Notes: generated by a model from the letters alone, not told the origin. A DNA stretch of 64,000 bases from Phenylobacterium hankyongense (GCF_003254505.1 NZ_QFYP01000001.1:62001-126000); one strand, 5' to 3'. Positions 51,546-60,074 are shown, numbered from the stretch's first letter. Numbers and translations: made by a program.

Positions 51546-51628
51546 TCAGGCGTCGGGGGAGTCGGTACGCCTCATGGGGCGGTCCAATAGGCGGCTGACG
51601 ACCGTTGCGCCATGGCAGAAGCAATCAT
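51546..51628 (-). other. Two chained mini-ORFs upstream of the TonB receptor
   Basis: An 18-codon frame (51572-51628; MIASAMAQRSSAAYWTAP) with GAGGGG upstream ends in TGA that overlaps, as ATGA, the start of a 9-codon frame (51546-51575; MRRTDSPDA). Its stop is 12 nt before the receptor ATG and in the same frame. They could be leader peptides that couple translation to the receptor, or chance. No cobalamin-riboswitch consensus is present. Confidence 0.3.
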
Positions 51629-51713
51629 CTTCGATCACCCCTCAGAGACCGACTGCGGAGCACCCCAGCCCTGGACGCTGGCTCGCCGTCCGCTTCACGG
51701 CTAGGAAGGCGGC

Positions 51714-52475
51714 ATGGCCAAGGGTTCAGGCAAGGTCGCCATCGTCACCGGCGCCGGCAGCGGCATCGGCCGGGCCGTGGCGCTCGCGCTGCTCGACGCG
51801 GGCTGGTCGGTGGCCCTGGCCGGCCGCCGGCTCGAGGCGCTGGAGGAGACCGCCGCCCTGTCCGGCGAGGCGGCGGACTGGGCGCTGCCGGTCGCCGCCG
51901 ACGTCAGCGATCCGGCTTCGGTCGAAAACCTCTTCCAGTCGACCCGCGCCCGCTTCGGCCGCCTCGACCTGCTGTTCAACAACGCCGGCAGCGGCGCGCC
52001 GCCCGTGCCGCTGGAGGACCTGCCGCTGGAAGCCTGGAAGCGCGTGGTCGACGTCAACCTGACCGGCGCCTTCCTCTGCACCCAGGCCGCCTTCCGGCTG
52101 ATGAAGGCGCAGGACCCGCGCGGCGGGCGGATCATCAACAACGGCTCGATCTCGGCGCACGTCCCGCGCCCGCGCTCCGTGGCCTACACCGCCACCAAGC
52201 ACGCGATCACCGGCCTGACGCGCTCCACCTCGCTGGACGGCCGCGTCTACGACATCGCCTGCGGCCAGATCGACATCGGCAACGCCGGCACCGAGATGAC
52301 CCGGGCGATGAGCCGCGGCGTGCCGCAGGCGGACGGTTCGCTGGCGCCGGAGCCGGTAATGGACGTCTCCGCCGTGGCCGACGCCATCCTCTACATGGCC
52401 GGCCTGCCGTTGGAGGCCAATGTGCAGTTCATGACCGTGATGGCCACCAAGATGCCGTTCATCGGCCGCGGCTGA
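51714..52475 (+). CDS. Short-chain dehydrogenase/reductase
   Basis: The 253-residue SDR has TGAGSGIG at 13-20, NNAGSG, a catalytic Ser in [12 protein letters not shown] and the YxxxK motif in AYTATKHAI. Beta-ketoacyl-reductase-like members of this type act on small alcohols or ketones with NAD(P). AGGAAGGCGGC precedes ATG 51714. It diverges from the TonB receptor. The substrate cannot be inferred. Confidence 0.92.
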   Translation: MAKGSGKVAIVTGAGSGIGRAVALALLDAGWSVALAGRRLEALEETAALSGEAADWALPVAADVSDPASVENLFQSTRARFGRLDLLFNNAGSGAPPVPLEDLPLEAWKRVVDVNLTGAFLCTQAAFRLMKAQDPRGGRIINNGSISAHVPRPRSVAYTATKHAITGLTRSTSLDGRVYDIACGQIDIGNAGTEMTRAMSRGVPQADGSLAPEPVMDVSAVADAILYMAGLPLEANVQFMTVMATKMPFIGRG

Positions 52476-52716
52476 TCAGGCCGCGCGGACAGGTTCCGAC
52501 GGCGCCAGCCCAGGCGCCCAAAACGTGACCGTCGCGCCTAGTTCTGCCGCACCGCAGCAGGCGATTGTTGCAGAGCAGCATTTCGCGTTGCGGTGCAGCT
52601 TAAATCGTGAGATTTCCCGACTCGTCAGGCGCAAGGCCACGGTTAGTTACGGCCACCGCCCGACGGGGAACGCCGCGAAAGGGGTTGGCAGCAACCTCAA
52701 TCCGGAACCGAACAAC

Positions 52717-52977
52717 ATGATCCGTATCGCAACTCTGGCGGCTGTGGCCGCCGCGCTCATCGCCGCTCCCGCCAGCGCCGAATCCATCCGCATTCCCCTC
52801 GCCGGCAAGACGCCGCACCAGGTGAACGTGGAAGTCTACAAGGCGGCCAACAAGCTGTGCCGCGAGATGAATGCCGGCGCGAGCTTCCCCATCGACGCCC
52901 AGCACGTCTGCGTCATGAACACGGTCCACGCGACCATGGCCCAGCTGAAGGCGCCGATGAAGGTCGCCGAGCGCTGA
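52717..52977 (+). CDS. Small secreted protein, possibly UrcA-like
   Basis: The 86-residue protein has signal peptide IRIATLAAVAAALIAAPASA followed by ESIRIPLAGKTPHQVNVEVYKAANKLCREM and two more Cys-containing segments (one CVMNTVHATM). The pattern of a short exported helical protein with conserved Cys and a VxxxVYxAAxxxC segment recalls the UrcA family of Caulobacterales and sphingomonads, without being a clear match. A 240-bp upstream region (52476-52716) holds GGCGCC-N6-GGCGCC and an A/T-rich patch, probably its promoter. Confidence 0.7.
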   Translation: MIRIATLAAVAAALIAAPASAESIRIPLAGKTPHQVNVEVYKAANKLCREMNAGASFPIDAQHVCVMNTVHATMAQLKAPMKVAER

Positions 52978-52988
52978 GGTCCGCGGGC

Positions 52989-53807
52989 TCAGTCGGCGAA
53001 CGCCGGCGCCCGCTTCTCCAGGTTGGCCATGACGGCCTCCACCTGATGGGTTGAGCCGATCAGCGCCCCTTGCTCCTGGCTCTCGTGGAGCAGGATCTGG
53101 CGCTGGTCGGCCTCGGCCGCCAGGTTGAACAGCCGCTTGCCGGCGCGGATCGCGGTGGGGCTCTTGCCGGCGATCTCGCGGGCCAGCGCCAGCGCCTCGT
53201 CGCGCGGGTCAGCGCAGACCCGGGTCGCCAGGCCCATCGACAGCGCCTCCTCGCCGGAGAAGATCCGGCCGGTCCAGGTGAGCTCGCGGGCCACGTCGTC
53301 GCGGACCAGGCCGCGCATCAGCACCATGCCGCCCATGTCCGGCACCAGGCCCCACTTGATCTCCATCACCGCCATCCGCGCGTCGGCGGTGACGAAGCGC
53401 AGGTCGCAGCCCAGCGCGAGCTGGAAGCCCCCGCCGAACGCCACCCCGTGCACCGCCGCGATCACCGGCACAGGGACCTCGCGCCAGACCATCACCGCAT
53501 GCTGCGCGCGGTTGGAGCCGCCCTCGGTGCGCTTGGGCGTGAGCAGCTCGCCGGCCGTTCCGCCGTCCGCGCCGCGCCGTTCCCCGGAGGCCATCGACTG
53601 GAAGCTGCCCATGTCGAGCCCCGCGCAGAACGCCCGCCCGTCGCCGGACAGCACCGCCGCGCGCACCCCAGGCTCGGCCTTCAGCCGCTCGCCGGCCTCG
53701 ATCAGGGCGTCGAACATCGCGCCGTCCAGCGCATTCATCTTGTCCGCCCGCACCAGCCGCACGTCGGCGACGCCGTCCTGGATGTCCATGGTCACGCGAT
53801 CGTTCAT
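52989..53807 (-). CDS. Crotonase/enoyl-CoA hydratase family protein
   Basis: The 272-residue protein has the crotonase fold blocks RADKMNALDGAMFDALIEAG, SGDGRAFCAGLDMGSF, the oxyanion-hole motif AVHGVAFGGGFQLALGCDLR and MEIKWGLVPDMGGM. It acts on an acyl-CoA ester, probably as hydratase or isomerase. The catalytic Glu pair of true hydratases is only partly present (EIKWG), so isomerase or other activity is possible. The GST-like gene lies 12 nt upstream on the same strand. Confidence 0.9.
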   Translation of the reverse strand: MNDRVTMDIQDGVADVRLVRADKMNALDGAMFDALIEAGERLKAEPGVRAAVLSGDGRAFCAGLDMGSFQSMASGERRGADGGTAGELLTPKRTEGGSNRAQHAVMVWREVPVPVIAAVHGVAFGGGFQLALGCDLRFVTADARMAVMEIKWGLVPDMGGMVLMRGLVRDDVARELTWTGRIFSGEEALSMGLATRVCADPRDEALALAREIAGKSPTAIRAGKRLFNLAAEADQRQILLHESQEQGALIGSTHQVEAVMANLEKRAPAFAD

Positions 53808-53819
53808 GGCGGATCTCCC

Positions 53820-54737
53820 TTAATCGCCGGCAGGCGTCAGGCTGTAGCCGACGCGCGGAAAATGGACGTGCAGCAGGTCGAGCTCGCCGCACTCGCGGGC
53901 AATGATCACCCGGTCGGGCGTGACGGTCACCAGCCGCCCCTCCACCGGATCGCGGCCGTAGTCGTCGGCCCGCACCACCACGGCGTCGCCGGGCCGCAGG
54001 CCCGAGGGGTCGGCCGGATCCCACTCCGGAACCGGCCCGGCGGCCGAGGTCATCGCCGCCTTGAGGGCGTCGGCGCCGCTCATCTCGCTGCGCTGGCCGT
54101 GGCCGAACCCGGCCATCCGCTCGCGCCAGCCGAGGGTGCGCGTCAGCCCTGAGAGCAGCCGCTCGGCCACCTCGGGCGCGGCCTTCGTCAGCCACCAGAC
54201 GTTCATATAGGCCGCCACGTCGCCGAGGGCCGGCGTCGGTCCGCCCATGAAGTCGCCGGCCGCCGCGAGGCCCTGTTCGATCCAGGCCGCCTGGCCTCGC
54301 CATTGAGCCCGCATCGGCCCGGCGGCGGCCTTCATGGCGGCCATGTCGAAGGGCCGGCCCGATAGTTTCTCGCGGTCCTCGATGAACTCGCGCGGGACCT
54401 TGTCGCCGATCTCGCCGAACACCACCGCCACGGTGACCTGGAAGAACAGCCGGTCGGCCCAGAAGTTGACCGCCCAGCCGGGCCCCCGCAGCACCGGCGG
54501 CTGCGGCGCCCTGGCCTCGATCTCGGCCAGGATCACCTGGGTGTCGCAATAGATGTCCGCGCCGATCTGCATCACCGGGGCGCGGCGATAGCCCCCCGTC
54601 AGGCGGGTGAGATCAGGCTTGGGCATGATGGTCGGCTGGATGACCGAGCGCCACGCGAGCCCCTTCAGCCCCAGCATGACCCGCACCTTCTCCGAGAAGG
54701 GCGAGGCGTCGTAGTGGTGCAGGATGATCTCGGCCAT
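53820..54737 (-). CDS. Glutathione S-transferase-like protein
   Basis: The 305-residue protein has an N-terminal thioredoxin-like domain with LHHYDASPFSEKVRVMLGLK and QIGADIYCDTQVILAEIEAR, then an all-helical GST C-terminal domain, and about 70 extra residues at the end (PGDAVVVRADDYGRDPVEGR, LVTVTPDRVIIARECGE) that look like a small beta-barrel. The extension is not usual in GSTs and may bind a cofactor or partner. It is followed 12 nt later by the crotonase gene, so both may act on one acyl or xenobiotic pathway. Confidence 0.82.
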   Translation of the reverse strand: MAEIILHHYDASPFSEKVRVMLGLKGLAWRSVIQPTIMPKPDLTRLTGGYRRAPVMQIGADIYCDTQVILAEIEARAPQPPVLRGPGWAVNFWADRLFFQVTVAVVFGEIGDKVPREFIEDREKLSGRPFDMAAMKAAAGPMRAQWRGQAAWIEQGLAAAGDFMGGPTPALGDVAAYMNVWWLTKAAPEVAERLLSGLTRTLGWRERMAGFGHGQRSEMSGADALKAAMTSAAGPVPEWDPADPSGLRPGDAVVVRADDYGRDPVEGRLVTVTPDRVIIARECGELDLLHVHFPRVGYSLTPAGD

Positions 54738-54765
54738 GTCCTAGCCTACCACTCCCGGCGCCGGG

Positions 54766-55737
54766 TCACGGCTTCAACGCCTTCAGCCAGGGGATCAGGA
54801 TGGCGTTGACCTCGTCCGGCCGCTCCTGCTGGGTCCAGTGGCCGCAGCCTTCCAGCATGTGGCCGGCCTGCAGCCCCGGCGCGTGCTGGCGCATCATGGC
54901 GATGGGGTCGGCGATCCGCCCGAAGCCGGTGCTCGCCGGGTCCTTGGTCCCGCCGATGAACAGCGACGGCTGCTCGATCAGCCGGCCCTTCAAGCCCTGC
55001 AGCCAGTCGAAATCCCGCTCGTGGTTGCGGTAGCGGTTGATCGGCCCGCGGAAGCCGCTCTCGCGGAACTCGCCGACGTAATAGTCCAGCTCCTGCTCGG
55101 TCAGCCAGGCCGGGAACGGCTGCGGATCGATGAGGCCGTCCAGCAGCTTCGCCCCCACCGGCTTCTGGGGCCAGCTGCCCTCCGGCGCATCCCCCGAGAT
55201 CGCGTAGTAGAACTTCCGCAGGAAGCCGCGCACGTCGGCCTCGGCCTCCGCCTCGGGCGGCCCGACGTCCTGGAAATAGGCCTGGTAGAAGAACCGGCCC
55301 TTGCGGGTGAAGGCCGCGTCGAAGATCTCGGTGAACGGCCGGTTCGGCACGCCGGAATAGGGCACCGACAGCCCCGCCACCGCGGAGAACCGCTCCGGCC
55401 GGGTCAGCGCCGAGTTCCAGACGATCGGCGCGCCCCAGTCGTGGCCGACCAGGATCGCCGGGGCGTCGGGCTGCAGGGCGTCGGCCACCCCGGCCACGTC
55501 GCCGGTCAGCTGTTCCATGGAATAGGCTTCGACCGGGTGCGGCTTGTCCGATCCGCCGTAGCCGCGGACGTCGATGGCCGCGGCGGTGTAGCCGGCGTCG
55601 GCGATCGGCCCCAGCTGGTGGCGCCAGGAGAACCAGCTCTCCGGGAAGCCGTGCACCAGGATCACCAGCGGACCCTGACCCTCGACGGCGACGCGCAGCC
55701 GCGCCTGGCCGGCGTCGATGGTGCGGAACTCGGGCAT
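54766..55737 (-). CDS. Alpha/beta hydrolase, epoxide-hydrolase type
   Basis: The 323-residue hydrolase has HGFPESW (29-35) for the oxyanion hole, DVRGYGGSDKP, nucleophile Asp100 in VGHDWGAP and His300 in EGCGHWTQQERP. The Asp nucleophile and HGxPE motif mark epoxide hydrolases (or haloalkane dehalogenases); the cap region holds Tyr residues that could protonate an epoxide. ATG 55737 follows GGGGAGG. It points away from the GST-like gene's promoter by only 28 nt, so the genes may form one operon with the crotonase. Confidence 0.9.
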   Translation of the reverse strand: MPEFRTIDAGQARLRVAVEGQGPLVILVHGFPESWFSWRHQLGPIADAGYTAAAIDVRGYGGSDKPHPVEAYSMEQLTGDVAGVADALQPDAPAILVGHDWGAPIVWNSALTRPERFSAVAGLSVPYSGVPNRPFTEIFDAAFTRKGRFFYQAYFQDVGPPEAEAEADVRGFLRKFYYAISGDAPEGSWPQKPVGAKLLDGLIDPQPFPAWLTEQELDYYVGEFRESGFRGPINRYRNHERDFDWLQGLKGRLIEQPSLFIGGTKDPASTGFGRIADPIAMMRQHAPGLQAGHMLEGCGHWTQQERPDEVNAILIPWLKALKP

Positions 55738-55824
55738 CGCTCGCCTCCCCTTTTCCGCCATGCTTCGCCTTGTCGGCGCGGCTTTCAAGGGTGACCCGGC
55801 GTCAGCGGTCGCCGACGGCGGGCG

Positions 55825-55959
55825 TCAGTGGACGAAGGTCGCGACGATGTAGGCCAGCACCAGCACGCCGAAGCCGATCAGCATCACCCGCGTCCACAGC
55901 CGGTTGCGGGGATTGTCCTGGGGCGGCGGCGCGGGCGGCGGAGGGTTCGGTTCGGTCAT
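55825..55959 (-). CDS. Small Pro-rich single-pass membrane protein (44 aa)
   Basis: A 44-codon frame encodes MTEPNPPPPAPPPQDNPRN followed by RLWTRVMLIGFGVLVLAYIV and a short tail. A Pro-rich cytoplasmic N-terminus plus one clean transmembrane helix with a positive flank is unlikely by chance. Third positions are strongly G/C. The ribosome-binding site is weak. It lies between the epoxide hydrolase and an exported protein on the same strand. Function unknown. Confidence 0.6.
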   Translation of the reverse strand: MTEPNPPPPAPPPQDNPRNRLWTRVMLIGFGVLVLAYIVATFVH

Positions 55960-56009
55960 CGGCGGGTTCTAACGCCTTGCCGGCGCAAACGGAAACGTCC
56001 GGCGCCAGC

Positions 56010-56486
56010 CTAGCCCAGCGGCGGCCGCTGCAGGCCGACGTCCCGATCGCAGCGCTCGTCGCGGTCCTTGGCCTCCAGGACGGTGGCGAGCAGGGTCGGG
56101 CCCTTGGCGCCGGGCTTGGCCGTGCTCACCAGCACGTTCAGGTTCCGCCGCCCGGGGGCGTTGCAGAAGGTCTCCTGCGACGCGTAGTCGACCGGGTCCC
56201 AGTGCGTCAGGGCCGGCGCGAACCGCTCCGGGCGCTTGGCGATCGCGGCCACGACCGAGTCGCGCACCTCGGAGGGAACCCCGGCGCTCGCCTCGACCGT
56301 ACAGGCGTTGGGATTGGTCTCCCGGTGTATCGCCACGTCGTGGCCCTTGACGTCGACCACCGGCGCCCGGTCGATCACCGCGGCCAGGCAGGCGCCCATG
56401 GCCGACCCCGCCTCGTAAGCCGGCTCGGCGCGCGCCGCCACTCCGGCCGCCAGGGCGATCACTAGTCCGAGGGCTGCCGCGCGCAT
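56010..56486 (-). CDS. Exported hypothetical protein
   Basis: The 158-residue protein has signal peptide RAAALGLVIALAAGVAARA and a mature domain with four Cys residues (GACLAAV, NACTVEA, TFCNAPGR, ERCDRDV) that could form two disulfides in the periplasm. I recognise no family. A 93-bp gap separates it from the symporter gene end; AAGGAT precedes the ATG. Confidence 0.72.
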   Translation of the reverse strand: MRAAALGLVIALAAGVAARAEPAYEAGSAMGACLAAVIDRAPVVDVKGHDVAIHRETNPNACTVEASAGVPSEVRDSVVAAIAKRPERFAPALTHWDPVDYASQETFCNAPGRRNLNVLVSTAKPGAKGPTLLATVLEAKDRDERCDRDVGLQRPPLG

Positions 56487-56580
56487 GGGATCCTTCCGCT
56501 GAAAGCTGAAGCCTCTTAGCCCGGCATGAAGGCGGCCTTGAGGCGCCCGCCGCGGATTGCCGACCGGCGGCGGCCCGCCC

Positions 56581-57852
56581 TCAGCCTTCGACCTCCAGGA
56601 TCGGTTCGGCCGCCCGCTCCGCCGCCGGGATCGCCGCGACCCCTTCCCACTTGGCCACCGAGGCGGCGGCGATCGAGTTGCCGACTGTGTTGGTCGCCGT
56701 GCGGCCCATGTCGAGGAAGTGGTCGACGGCGAGGATCAGCAGCACGCCCGCGTCGGGGATCTTGAAGTAGGGCAGGCTCGAGGCCACCACCAGCAGCGAG
56801 GCGCGCGGCACGCTGGCGATCCCCTTGCTGGTCACGAACAGCAGCAGCATCAGCTGCGCGATCTGCGCCCCGCTCAGCTGGATGTCGTAGGCCTGCGCCA
56901 CGAACAGGGCCGCGAAGGTGCAGTAGCACATCGACCCCACCAGGTTGAACGAGTAGCCGAGCGGCAGGACGAAGCTGGCGATCCGGTTGGGCACGCCGAA
57001 CGCCTCCAGCTTCTCCAGCAGGACCGGATAGGCGGCTTCCGAGCTGGTGGTGGACAGCGCGATCAGCGCCGGCTGGCGGATCGTCTTGATGAGCTCCCAC
57101 TGCCGCCGCGGCCCCAGCACCGCCGCGCCGGCGGCCATCATCACCGCCCAGAGCAGCGCCAGCGCCAGGTAGAAGCCGCCGACGTAGGAGGCGTAGGTGG
57201 CCACCACCTCCAGCCCCTGTTCGGCGAGCGCCCGCGCCACCGCCGCGAACACGGCGATGGGCGCCAGGTACATGACGTAGGTGGTCATCTTGAGCATGGC
57301 CGTGGACAGCGACTCGGCCATCCGCACGAGGTCGCGCCCGGCCGGCCCGATGTTGCCGATCGCCACCCCCGCCACCACGGCGAAGACGACGATCTGGAGC
57401 ACCTCGTTGCGCGCCATGGCGTCGACGATCGAGGTCGGGATCAGGTGCTCGACGAAGCTGACGGCGGTCAGCGGCGGCGCCTTCAGGTCGGCCACGGCGC
57501 CGCTGGCGGCCTGCAGATGCAGTCCCGTCCCGGGATGCAGCAGCTCGACCGTCACCAGGCCGATGCCGAGCGAGACGAGCGAGGCGGCCAGGAACCACAG
57601 CATTGCGCGACCCGCCACCCGGCCGACCGCGCCGGAGTCGCCCATCCGCGCGACCCCCGTCACCAAGGTGGCGAACACCAGCGGCGAAATGATCATCTTG
57701 ATCGTGCGCAGGAAGATCGTGGTGGCCAGTTCGAGGCCGCCGGTGATCACCTTCAGCGTCCCCGCGTCGTGGACGAACGCGTGGCAGGCGACCCCGAACA
57801 CCAGGCCCAGGACCATCCCAAGCACCACAAGGCCGGTCAGTCCGTGCCGCAT
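56581..57852 (-). CDS. Dicarboxylate/amino acid:cation symporter (DAACS family)
   Basis: The 423-residue transporter has eight helices and two hairpins with the family motifs: LRTIKMIISPLVFATLVTGV, STTSSEAAYPVLLEKLEAFG (the SSxAxxP substrate hairpin), FNLVGSMCYC and VGNSIAAASVAKWEG. It imports glutamate, aspartate or C4-dicarboxylates with protons or sodium. It is divergent from the dadA-like gene, so amino-acid uptake is likely. A long hairpin (57920-57958) lies 68 nt upstream of its ATG. Confidence 0.93.
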   Translation of the reverse strand: MRHGLTGLVVLGMVLGLVFGVACHAFVHDAGTLKVITGGLELATTIFLRTIKMIISPLVFATLVTGVARMGDSGAVGRVAGRAMLWFLAASLVSLGIGLVTVELLHPGTGLHLQAASGAVADLKAPPLTAVSFVEHLIPTSIVDAMARNEVLQIVVFAVVAGVAIGNIGPAGRDLVRMAESLSTAMLKMTTYVMYLAPIAVFAAVARALAEQGLEVVATYASYVGGFYLALALLWAVMMAAGAAVLGPRRQWELIKTIRQPALIALSTTSSEAAYPVLLEKLEAFGVPNRIASFVLPLGYSFNLVGSMCYCTFAALFVAQAYDIQLSGAQIAQLMLLLFVTSKGIASVPRASLLVVASSLPYFKIPDAGVLLILAVDHFLDMGRTATNTVGNSIAAASVAKWEGVAAIPAAERAAEPILEVEG

Positions 57853-58252
57853 GAAGTTCCCCCAAGATCAGCCAGCGTCCGGCCGGCGCCGGCCGAGCGG
57901 GCACTCTGCGGGCGGCGTCACCCACAGCAAAGGCCTAGGGCCATTGCAAGATGTGGGTAGGTCATAACCGCCGCTAATGGCGCAGGGGCCGGAAGCGCCC
58001 GGCCCACGCTCCGTTCCGTTCTGCGGCGAGGCCCGGGCGGCGGCCTCATAGCCCCGATCTATAGCCTGCAAAAGCCTCCGCGCTTATGCGCGCGGGGGCC
58101 GCGGGCTAGGTCTCGCACATGATCTCGAACGCCCCCGATCCGAGGCTCGCAGACGGCCGTTTCCCGGCTCGTTGCGGCCGCGCGGCGCGGCGCGAGGACC
58201 ATATCGGCGCACGCGCCTAGGCGACGGCGGCGCGCGAAGGCGGGCAAACAGT
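57853..58252. other. Divergent regulatory region with a long hairpin
   Basis: This 400-bp gap between the symporter and dadA holds no gene I can support. It contains the hairpin 57920-57958. The G+C is high but no frame shows codon bias. Promoters for both genes must lie here. Confidence 0.5.
57920..57958. promoter_or_regulatory. Extended hairpin upstream of the symporter gene
   Basis: ACCCACA (57920-57926) pairs with TGTGGGT (57952-57958). Inside, GCAA-A-GGCC pairs with GGCC-A-TTGC around TAG, with one A-A mismatch and a 4-nt AAGA bulge. The element sits 68 nt ahead of the symporter ATG and about 295 nt from dadA. It could be a leader structure, a terminator or a dyad operator. Confidence 0.45.
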
Positions 58253-59527
58253 ATGAATGGCGTGATCCAGGCTGAATCAAGCGCGGCTGCGCGGAGCCGG
58301 AGCGGCGGCGACGTGGTCGACGTGGTCGTGGCGGGCGCGGGCGTCGTCGGCGTCGCGACCGCCTACGCCATGGCGCGGCGGGGCTTGTCGGTGGCCCTGG
58401 TGGACCGCAATCGCGGCCCGGCGCTCGGCGCCTCCTACGCCAACGGCGCCCAGCTCAGCTATGCCTATTCCGACGCCCTCGGCAGCCCGTCGCTGATCAA
58501 GAAGTTGCCCTCGCTGGCGATGGGGGCCGATCCGCTCTTCCACCTGAAGGGCGCGCTCGACCCCGGCCTCATCGATTGGGGCCTCCGGTTCCTGGCCGCT
58601 TCGACCACTGCGGCGCACAACGCCAGCACCCTCGCCACCCTCAAGCTCGGGCTGGAATCCCAGCGCGCCATGCACGCCCTGCTGGAGCGCCATCCGATCG
58701 CCTTCGCCCACGCGGTGGCGGGCAAGATGCACCTGTACTTCGATCCGGAGTCGCTGGCCTCCGCCGCCAAGACAGTGGCGTTGAAGCGCCGCCACGGCGC
58801 GGTGCAGCAGGTGCTCACCGCCGCGGAGGCGATCGTCATCGAGCCCGCCCTCGGCGCCGCGAAGGGCCTGGTCGGCGTGGTCTATTCCCCCGAGGACGAG
58901 GTCGGCGATCCGCACCGGTTCAGCGAACAGCTCATCGAGGTCCTCAGGCGCGACTACGGCGTGCGCACGCTGTTCAACGTCGACGTGCAGGACGCCGAGT
59001 TCGCCGCCGACGCCGTGACCCTGGTCGGGACGGCCGGCGCCCGCGTCACGGGGCGCACCCTGGTGGTCGCGCTCGGAATCGAGGCCAAGGGCTTCCTCGC
59101 GCGGCAGGGCGTCCGTGTCCCGCTGCTTCCGATGAAGGGCTACTCCTTCACGGCCTCGGCGGGGCCGAGGGCGCCGCGGGTGAGCATCACCGACACGGCG
59201 CGCAAGCTGGTGTTCTGCCAGCTCGGCGGAAAGATCCGCGTGGCCGGCGTGGCGGAGCTCGGCTCCCGCGACCTGCGCGTCGACCCGCAGCGGCTGGCCG
59301 CCCTCGTCGCCACCGCCCGCGAGTCGCTGCCCGGCGCGGCGGACTATTCCGGTATCGCCGGCGGCTGGGCCGGGCTTCGTCCGATGACCCCCTCGTCCGT
59401 CCCCATTATCGCCCGTCCGCGCGAGCGGCTGATCGTCAACGTCGGCCACGGCATGCTCGGCTGGACCCTCGCCATGGGCTCGGCCGAGCGCGCAGCCGAC
59501 CTGCTGCTCGGCGCGGGCCAATTCTGA
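58253..59527 (+). CDS. dadA: FAD-dependent D-amino acid dehydrogenase (DadA-like)
   Basis: The 424-residue flavoprotein has the FAD motif VVVAGAGVVGVATAYAMARR, SYANGAQLSYAYSDALGSPS, PMKGYSFT, GGWAGLRPMTPSSVPIIARP and a closing NVGHGMLGWTLAMGSAERAA, all typical of DadA. It oxidises D-amino acids to imino acids, passing electrons to the respiratory chain. ATG 58253 was chosen, with GAAGG about 12 nt upstream. The ridA-like gene starts 19 nt later and would hydrolyse the imine product, so the two form a functional pair. Confidence 0.92.
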   Translation: MNGVIQAESSAAARSRSGGDVVDVVVAGAGVVGVATAYAMARRGLSVALVDRNRGPALGASYANGAQLSYAYSDALGSPSLIKKLPSLAMGADPLFHLKGALDPGLIDWGLRFLAASTTAAHNASTLATLKLGLESQRAMHALLERHPIAFAHAVAGKMHLYFDPESLASAAKTVALKRRHGAVQQVLTAAEAIVIEPALGAAKGLVGVVYSPEDEVGDPHRFSEQLIEVLRRDYGVRTLFNVDVQDAEFAADAVTLVGTAGARVTGRTLVVALGIEAKGFLARQGVRVPLLPMKGYSFTASAGPRAPRVSITDTARKLVFCQLGGKIRVAGVAELGSRDLRVDPQRLAALVATARESLPGAADYSGIAGGWAGLRPMTPSSVPIIARPRERLIVNVGHGMLGWTLAMGSAERAADLLLGAGQF

Positions 59528-59546
59528 CCCAACCGAAGGACCCGCC

Positions 59547-59909
59547 ATGTCGACACCTCCCGTCCAAGCCCCGCCGCTGAGCAAGTCCCGCCGCGCCGGC
59601 GACCTGCTGTTCCTCTCCGGCCAGTTGCCCCGCGGCGCCGACGGCCAGATCGTCGAAGGCGACGTGGCCGTGCAGACCCGCCAGGCGCTGTCCAACCTGG
59701 TGGCGGTCCTGGAGGCCAACGGCGGCACGACCGCCGACGTCGTCAAGGTCACCGCCTGGCTGACCGACCGGCGTCACTACAAGGCGTTCAACGACGTCTA
59801 TTGCGAGATCTTCTCCGCGCCGTTCCCGGCCCGCTCGGTGGTGGTCTGCGACCTGGTCGCTGACGCCGACGTCGAGATCGAGGCCACGGCGTACATCGCC
59901 CGTTCCTAG
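59547..59909 (+). CDS. ridA: RidA family enamine/imine deaminase
   Basis: The 120-residue trimeric-type protein has LLFLSGQLPRG, LVAVLEANGGTTADVVKVTA, FNDVYCEIF and the active-site Arg96 in FPARSVVV, then VEIEATAYI. RidA hydrolyses reactive 2-imino or enamine acids to keto acids and ammonia. Following dadA by 19 nt, it probably clears the imine made by that enzyme. GAAGGACCCGCC precedes its ATG; a strong terminator follows. Confidence 0.93.
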   Translation: MSTPPVQAPPLSKSRRAGDLLFLSGQLPRGADGQIVEGDVAVQTRQALSNLVAVLEANGGTTADVVKVTAWLTDRRHYKAFNDVYCEIFSAPFPARSVVVCDLVADADVEIEATAYIARS

Positions 59910-59956
59910 GCCCCAGATGGCCGGCCCGGCGCCGGCTCCTCGCTAACGGAGAGAGA

Positions 59957-59988
59957 GCGGCCTGCGCCACTGGCGCAGGCCGCCTTTT
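59957..59988 (+). terminator. Rho-independent terminator of dadA-ridA
   Basis: GCGGCCTGCGCC (59957-59968) pairs perfectly with GGCGCAGGCCGC (59972-59983), loop ACT, followed by CTTTT. It is the clearest intrinsic terminator in the window, 47 nt after the ridA stop. Confidence 0.9.
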
Positions 59989-60056
59989 GGTGGGCGTCCA
60001 ACAAGGGGGGAGGAGCGGAGGCCACACCAAACCCGAGGCTATAGAAACGCGACCCC

Positions 60057-60074
60057 GCCCGCCGATCGGCGGGC
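60057..60074. promoter_or_regulatory. 18-bp perfect palindrome upstream of the LysR gene
   Basis: GCCCGCC-GATC-GGCGGGC is an exact inverted repeat centred about 280 nt ahead of the LysR start and 85 nt past the terminator. It may be an operator for LysR or another regulator, or a second terminator hairpin without a U-run. Confidence 0.35.

Noticed and set aside
51534-51713. Possible cobalamin riboswitch before the TonB receptor
   Set aside because: The region lacks the conserved B12-box and core segments (such as GCCACTG and the CCAGGAGACC-like block), so no ligand can be inferred from it.
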